From positions 2,666,001-2,730,000 of the forward strand of contig NZ_CP036346.1 of NCBI RefSeq assembly GCF_014131695.1: a DNA stretch of 64,000 bases, written 5' to 3'. Made by a program: the position numbers and the translations under genes. The notes beneath the pieces were generated by a model. It was not told where the DNA came from and made no database searches. It worked only from the letters and a program-made list of their open reading frames with translations. Below are positions 59,765 to 64,000 of the stretch, in pieces; position 1 is the first letter of the stretch; the number at the start of each line of letters is the position of its first letter. This DNA comes from Thomasclavelia ramosa DSM 1402 (GTDB taxonomy: Bacteria; Bacillota_I; Bacilli_A; Erysipelotrichales; Coprobacillaceae).

Positions 59765-60535
59765 ATGAAACCAATGATTTTCTTTGATGTTGATGGAACA
59801 TTAATGGATAACCATGACTACCAGGTTACTCCATCAACTAAAAAAGCATTACAAAAATTACAAGAGAATGGTTATAAAATTGGAATTGCAACTGGTCGTG
59901 CTGTTAATTCATTAAAACGTACCGGGGTTGTTGATATTGCTAATTGGGACGGCTTTGTTTGTAATAATGGTCAAACTGTGCTTAATAAAAATTTTCAAAT
60001 CGTCGAAGAATTGGTTATTTCCCCGGAAATAGTCCATCGTTGTATAAAAATTGCTAAAGATAATAATATTCCACTCGCTTTAAAAATGGAGCATCGAATC
60101 ATTACCCAAGAGCCCGATGAAAATGTTTACACTGCACGCAAATTTTTTAACTCTATCATCCCTCCGGTAGGTATTTATCAAAACCAAAAAGTTGAAGCGA
60201 TGATTGCCTATGGACCAAATGGATATGATTATGCGCCATTTAAACAATTAGAAGGTTTACATATCTTACCCGGAGTCTCTACATATTGTGATATAACTCA
60301 TGCTGATGCAACTAAAGCAACTGGTATTCAAGTTATCTTAAAACAATATAATCTTGATAAATATATTTGTTTTGGCGATTCTTTAAATGATGTTGAGATG
60401 TTTAATCATGCTGCTATCTCTATTTGCATGGGACAAGGTGACGCATATCTTAAAAACATTGCAACTTTTGTCACTGACAGTATTGATGATGATGGTATTT
60501 ATAACGCTTGTATTAACTTAGGTTTATTTAAATAG
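59765..60535 (+). CDS. Cof-type HAD-IIB phosphatase
   Basis: The ATG at 59765 (AAAGGGGAG upstream) gives 256 residues. HAD motif I is FFDVDGTLMDN, motif II is in GIATGRAVNS, and motif IV is ICFGDSLNDVEMFNHAAISICMG. A C2B cap lies between. It is a haloacid dehalogenase-type phosphatase for a small phosphorylated sugar, nucleotide or cofactor; the substrate cannot be told. Confidence 0.92.
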   Translation: MKPMIFFDVDGTLMDNHDYQVTPSTKKALQKLQENGYKIGIATGRAVNSLKRTGVVDIANWDGFVCNNGQTVLNKNFQIVEELVISPEIVHRCIKIAKDNNIPLALKMEHRIITQEPDENVYTARKFFNSIIPPVGIYQNQKVEAMIAYGPNGYDYAPFKQLEGLHILPGVSTYCDITHADATKATGIQVILKQYNLDKYICFGDSLNDVEMFNHAAISICMGQGDAYLKNIATFVTDSIDDDGIYNACINLGLFK

Positions 60536-60538
60536 TTA

Positions 60539-60571
60539 TAAAAAGTTCTACAAAAATGTAGAACTTTTTTC
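60539..60571. terminator. Bidirectional terminator
   Basis: AAAAGTTCTACA-AAAA-TGTAGAACTTTTTT lies between convergent genes. Confidence 0.88.
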
Positions 60572-62155
60572 TTAATCAAATTTTCGTTTAGATACAGCTA
60601 CCATCATCAATGAAATAATCATTAAGCTTCCAGCACCTAAAACATTTAAATCATCGCCTGTTTTAACAGCTGTTTGTTTATCATCAGGATTTGTTGTTGA
60701 ATTATCCTCAACAATCATTGGTAGAGCTACTGATGCTAGTTTATATCTAATCTTAGTCGCAAGATTACGAGCCAAAGAAGTATAATTTAATACTCCATTC
60801 TGTGTTGCTAAATCTAATATGATATTACCCTTTTCATTTACTGATACTCTAGCCACCTCAATATCTACAGGCTCATCTTCGCTTCCAAAAATTCCATAAG
60901 ACTGAACATCACCTTTAACCAAACCACTAGCATCACTATTGTATCCGGTTATTTTAAACATCTCAGTTGTTAATTTAGAAGCATCAACTTTCTTACCGTT
61001 CATATCAATTTCAAGAGCCGTTATTTTTTCACCACTATTAGTTACTGTAGCAATTAAGTTATAAGCATAAATATTGTCACCTACTGCTTCTCCAGCTACA
61101 GGATTAGTAACTGTTTTTAATTGATAATCATTAGTTGAAGTTGATAAAGATTTAAACCATGTAATCGTATCTAAACTCGCATTAGTTGAAGCATAAACAT
61201 CACCATTCAACATTTTGATCCACGACCAGTGAGCGCTGCTATATGTTTCATCAGGATAACTGACATCCTCAAATAAACCACAGTAGATATCTCCATCAAG
61301 CCCCCTGTCATCACGATAGGATTTAATCATATTATAAGCATATTGAGTCCATCCATAATAGATTGTTGTATCATAATAACAATGTACCATGAAAATCGGA
61401 ACATTGCTTACGGCAATATTTTCTAGCCATTCGTCATAATTAGCTAAATATTGATTGAAATCAACTGGTTTCTTAAAGGTATCACCACTTGTATAAGCAT
61501 CACCAGCATCTAAATATTCAGTAGAATCAGTGTAATTTCCACCTAGACCTTCAACATATTGGTCATTTTTGGCAATAGCAGCACATGACATTAATGCGCC
61601 TGCAAAGAAATCACCATATTTTGCTAACATCCGTTGTGTCATTAAACCGCCTGCTGATAATCCAGAAACAAATACTTCTTTAATTCCAAATTCTGCTATA
61701 GCTTGATCAATAATAGTTTTTGCTTGTTGCGTATAATCATTATACCAATAATCTGGTGCTTGAAAAGCTAATACATAAGCTCCCTTAAAAGCACTTTGTA
61801 GTTCATCAGTTGTATAAGTTACAGCTAAACGATTAGCAGCTATCTGTGAGTAGTTATTACTAACCCCATCAACACCACCTTCTCCATTACCATGAAAAAC
61901 AACGATTAGAGTATCTCCAGATAATGGTTTATAAACTTTTGAAGCAATGCTTGTATAATTCCCAGCACTTCCTGAAACCTTACTATAAGTTTCAAATTGA
62001 TCTGTTTCATAATTTACATAACCATATGTATTACTTGTGTTCGTATTTTGAACAAACGAGCTATTTACCTCTAATGCACTTAGATTAGAAGTAACCATTG
62101 TTGCAACTATCATTATTGCAATTAGCGATGATAAAAACTTTTTAATCTTTTTCAT
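60572..62155 (-). CDS. Secreted, wall-anchored alpha/beta hydrolase (esterase-like)
   Basis: This 527-residue protein has a signal peptide (FLSSLIAIMIVATMVTSNLSALE), an alpha/beta hydrolase domain (about 60-330) with TLIVVFHGNGEGG (oxyanion hole) and VFVSGLSAGGLMTQRML (G-x-S-x-G nucleophile), a beta-sandwich (about 340-480) and a C-terminal anchor TAVKTGDDLNVLGAG, hydrophobic stretch, SKRKFD. It resembles PHB-depolymerase/feruloyl-esterase-like secreted hydrolases, but the substrate is unknown. The KTGD anchor is shared with the GH16 enzyme, suggesting the same sortase. Confidence 0.87.
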   Translation of the reverse strand: MKKIKKFLSSLIAIMIVATMVTSNLSALEVNSSFVQNTNTSNTYGYVNYETDQFETYSKVSGSAGNYTSIASKVYKPLSGDTLIVVFHGNGEGGVDGVSNNYSQIAANRLAVTYTTDELQSAFKGAYVLAFQAPDYWYNDYTQQAKTIIDQAIAEFGIKEVFVSGLSAGGLMTQRMLAKYGDFFAGALMSCAAIAKNDQYVEGLGGNYTDSTEYLDAGDAYTSGDTFKKPVDFNQYLANYDEWLENIAVSNVPIFMVHCYYDTTIYYGWTQYAYNMIKSYRDDRGLDGDIYCGLFEDVSYPDETYSSAHWSWIKMLNGDVYASTNASLDTITWFKSLSTSTNDYQLKTVTNPVAGEAVGDNIYAYNLIATVTNSGEKITALEIDMNGKKVDASKLTTEMFKITGYNSDASGLVKGDVQSYGIFGSEDEPVDIEVARVSVNEKGNIILDLATQNGVLNYTSLARNLATKIRYKLASVALPMIVEDNSTTNPDDKQTAVKTGDDLNVLGAGSLMIISLMMVAVSKRKFD

Positions 62156-62237
62156 AACATCCTCCTCTTTGACACTTATCTTAGCATGGCGGATTTTATT
62201 ATTATTGTTGTTTATTTGTTTTAATCTTCATTAATCT

Positions 62238-63068
62238 TTACTTCTTATTCTTTTCACGATACTGCTTTGGTGTCATTTGATAAACTTCTTTAAATACACG
62301 ATTAAATATTTGAATATTTGCAAATCCGTTATTTAAAGCAATACTTACAATCGTATCATCAGAATGTTTTAGTTCATATAAACAATGCTGCATTCTGACA
62401 TTACGTAAATACTCAAAAATAGTAATACCTGTCTTTTTCTTAAAAATATTTGATAAATAAGTCTTGTTATAGCATGTCATTCTTGCTAAATCATCTAAAC
62501 TAATTTTTTGAGCATAATGATAATCAATATATTCAGTAATCGAAATAACTAATTCATAACTTTCATCATCATGCTTTTCTTTAATATAATGCCCCTCTAA
62601 CATTAACTGTTCAGCCAAAACACTAATAATTTCTAAAACAATAATATTAGCTTTAACTTTATTATTATTTTCATAGGCTTCTACTAATTTGAATAAATAA
62701 TCCACAATTTTCTTTTTAGCTAATGGTTCTTTTTCCAAGCTAAAGCCACGTTCAATACATTGTGGACAAACATGGTCAATATAATTACGGTCAATCAATA
62801 AGACAATCCCCTCTAATCCCTTCTTTACATCAACATCATGAATTACTCCCGAATTCACTAATAACAAAGTTCCTGCTGGTGCAATAACTTCTTTATTCTC
62901 CATCTGTTGAACCTTTAAGCCCTTTACTACATAAGTGATTTCAATACTATTATGCCAATGATTTTCCATATAATAATCTTTATCATAATGTGTATGGGCA
63001 AGTGTAAAGAAAGTACTGCGCTGATAATCAATTTTTTCGTGTTTGCGCACCACTATACGATGTGACAT
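62238..63068 (-). CDS. AraC-family transcriptional regulator with cupin sensor
   Basis: The ATG at 63068 (AAGGAAGG upstream) gives 276 residues. The N-terminal cupin-like domain (HWHNSIEITYVVKGLKVQQMENKEVIAPAGTLLLVNSGVIHDV) is followed by a CPQC pair and a C-terminal AraC domain (ITEYIDYHYAQKISLDDLARMTCYNKTYLSNIFKKKTGITIFEYL, then IALNNGFANIQIFNRVFKEVYQMTPKQYR). It is upstream of and on the same strand as the esterase gene, so it may control it. Confidence 0.9.
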   Translation of the reverse strand: MSHRIVVRKHEKIDYQRSTFFTLAHTHYDKDYYMENHWHNSIEITYVVKGLKVQQMENKEVIAPAGTLLLVNSGVIHDVDVKKGLEGIVLLIDRNYIDHVCPQCIERGFSLEKEPLAKKKIVDYLFKLVEAYENNNKVKANIIVLEIISVLAEQLMLEGHYIKEKHDDESYELVISITEYIDYHYAQKISLDDLARMTCYNKTYLSNIFKKKTGITIFEYLRNVRMQHCLYELKHSDDTIVSIALNNGFANIQIFNRVFKEVYQMTPKQYREKNKK

Positions 63069-63313
63069 GTTAACCTTCCTTTCGTAATTATACATCATTA
63101 TTATCGTATCACATATTTTATTAATTAGGATTAATCTTTTTGATAAAAAGAGCAAGTATTTAATTTTAAATATTGTTTTATTTATATAAAATATTTTAAT
63201 TCTCATATTCCTATACAGAAAGACTAGTCTTTTTACTTAAAATAGTATATAATATCCATGTTTTCAATGAGGTGACATTTAAGTGAAAATAATACTATGA
63301 AAGGATATAATAT

Positions 63314-63796
63314 ATGAACAAAGGTATTTCAGTAAAACTGGTTGTAATCAATGCGATGATTGCGGGGGTTTATGCTGTACTCACTTTAGCAATCTCACCC
63401 ATCGCATATTCAGAAATCCAATTTAGGCTATCAGAAATAATTGTTTTTTTAGCATTTTATAATCGACGCTATATTCCTGGCTTAACGATTGGTTGCATTA
63501 TTGCTAATCTATTTTCACCAATGGGAATGTTAGATATTGTCTTTGGAACTTTAAGTACGATTATAGTATGTATTGCTATGTACTTGATTAAAAATCGCTA
63601 TTTAGCTGCTGGAGCAGGAGCAATTATAACAGGAATGATTATTGGGGCTGAATTATGGTATGCTTTCAATATTCCATATGTAATAAACGCAATCTATGTT
63701 GCTGTTGGAGAATTAATTGTTTTAATTATCGGAGCACTTGTCTTTAAATCATTAGAAAAAAATGACCGTTTAATGAACTTATTAGATTTAAAATAA
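63314..63796 (+). CDS. queT: QueT-family queuosine precursor transporter
   Basis: This 160-residue protein has about five TM helices and QueT motifs: VYAVLTLAISPIAYSEIQFRLSEIIVFLAFYNRRYIPGLTIGCIIANLFSPMGMLDIVFGTLSTI. The family is an ECF-transporter S component for preQ1/preQ0. AAAGGATATA is a weak ribosome binding site. Such genes often have a preQ1 riboswitch. The upstream 63240-63313 has TTTTCA...TGAAAA pairing, but I could not match the preQ1 consensus. Confidence 0.92.
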   Translation: MNKGISVKLVVINAMIAGVYAVLTLAISPIAYSEIQFRLSEIIVFLAFYNRRYIPGLTIGCIIANLFSPMGMLDIVFGTLSTIIVCIAMYLIKNRYLAAGAGAIITGMIIGAELWYAFNIPYVINAIYVAVGELIVLIIGALVFKSLEKNDRLMNLLDLK

Positions 63797-63832
63797 GATC
63801 ATTGACGGTCTTTTATTACTTTAATATTCTTT

Positions 63833-64000
63833 TTAATCATTAAGCAGTTTTTTAAGATCAGCAACTGACACATCCATTTTTTTTGAAATCTGCTCCGTTG
63901 TCATCCCACGATCAATAAAACGGTTAATTACCATCTTCATCGACTCACCTACTTCAATAATATGTTTATCCAAGTCATAAAAACGGACTACTCGTTGACC
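63833..64000 (-). CDS. Partial VOC-family protein, C-terminus
   Basis: The minus-strand frame reads GQRVVRFYDLDKHIIEVGES, then a C-terminal helical tail ending DLKKLLND and stop. RFYD-x-D-x-HxIEVGES is the metal-binding end of glyoxalase/bleomycin-resistance (VOC) proteins. The gene continues beyond the right edge of the window. Confidence 0.8.
   Translation of the reverse strand, partial: GQRVVRFYDLDKHIIEVGESMKMVINRFIDRGMTTEQISKKMDVSVADLKKLLND

Noticed and set aside
63240-63313. preQ1 riboswitch before queT
   Set aside because: QueT genes often have one, but neither the preQ1-I stem with A-rich tail nor the preQ1-II pattern could be matched by eye; a covariance search would decide.
1-64000. 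CRISPR arrays, tRNA or rRNA genes
   Set aside because: No regularly spaced direct repeats or tRNA cloverleaf pattern was noticed on either strand; a tRNAscan/Infernal run would confirm.

Overview
The window is AT-rich (roughly two thirds A+T), uses the standard bacterial code, and has Gram-positive architecture: SipW-type signal peptidase, KTGD-type C-terminal wall anchors, a PstSCAB-PhoU-PhoPR locus with PhoP direct-repeat boxes, rplM-rpsI, and a CcdA-thioredoxin system. Gene content and protein style (QueT, DegV, TVP38, WYL regulators, lactose/cellobiose PTS EIIC, GH16 enzyme with FIVAR repeats) fit a gut Erysipelotrichia/Coprobacillaceae organism such as a Thomasclavelia relative. This placement is an inference; no rRNA gene is present.

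Layout. 1-1.4 kb: PTS EIIC. 1.4-5.9 kb: accessory region with a decayed ORF, a three-gene cluster (membrane protein, winged-helix regulator, secreted protein), two more exported proteins and an Imm5-like protein. 6.0-17.1 kb: an integrated mobilizable element in the 3' end of rpsI. It is bounded by an 18-bp direct repeat (6002-6019 and 17087-17104) and carries a CI-like repressor, a small HTH/excisionase-like protein, a RecA-fold ATPase, a MobV relaxase, a TnpV-like protein and a tyrosine integrase. Cargo looks like phage defence: a nucleotidyltransferase/HNH pair, a frameshifted DUF1016 nuclease, an AIPR-XRE pair and an EVE-HNH nuclease. The likely native rpsI terminator sits at 5957-5982, stranded on the far side of the element. 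Two degenerate att copies (7711, 8944) separate the left-hand cargo cassettes, suggesting stepwise accretion.

17.1-18 kb: rpsI-rplM. 18.2-20.8 kb: a secreted GH16 glucanase. 21-22.7 kb: tcdA, a small gene and an esterase, translationally coupled. 22.8-23.4 kb: two tandem XRE regulators. 23.4-29.6 kb: the aspartate-family pathway as two divergent operons, thrCB and hom-lysC-asd. The two promoters share the palindrome ATTGTATACAAT, and the hom side has a Met/Ile-rich leader peptide followed by a terminator (candidate attenuator).

29.7-41.9 kb: an EAL protein, a thiol-redox operon (RclA/Har-like reductase, thioredoxin, CcdA-TlpA fusion, HxlR regulator), nitroreductase-ArsR, TVP38, a two-component system with a frameshifted kinase, DegV and a HEAT-like protein. 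42-48.5 kb: phosphate regulon. 48.5-57.7 kb: WYL regulator, CtpE-like P-type ATPase, sipW with a TasA/camelysin-like substrate, LysR, Lrp-aminotransferase, and a broken TetR gene next to a decayed membrane-protein remnant. 58-64 kb: lactonase-family protein, AIM24-family protein, Cof-type HAD phosphatase, a secreted wall-anchored esterase, AraC regulator, QueT transporter and the C-terminus of a VOC protein.

At least three genes (DUF1016, histidine kinase, TetR) and probably a fourth (the element's ATPase) carry single-base frameshifts, mostly in short homopolymers. They may be real decay or assembly error. No tRNA, rRNA or CRISPR array was found.
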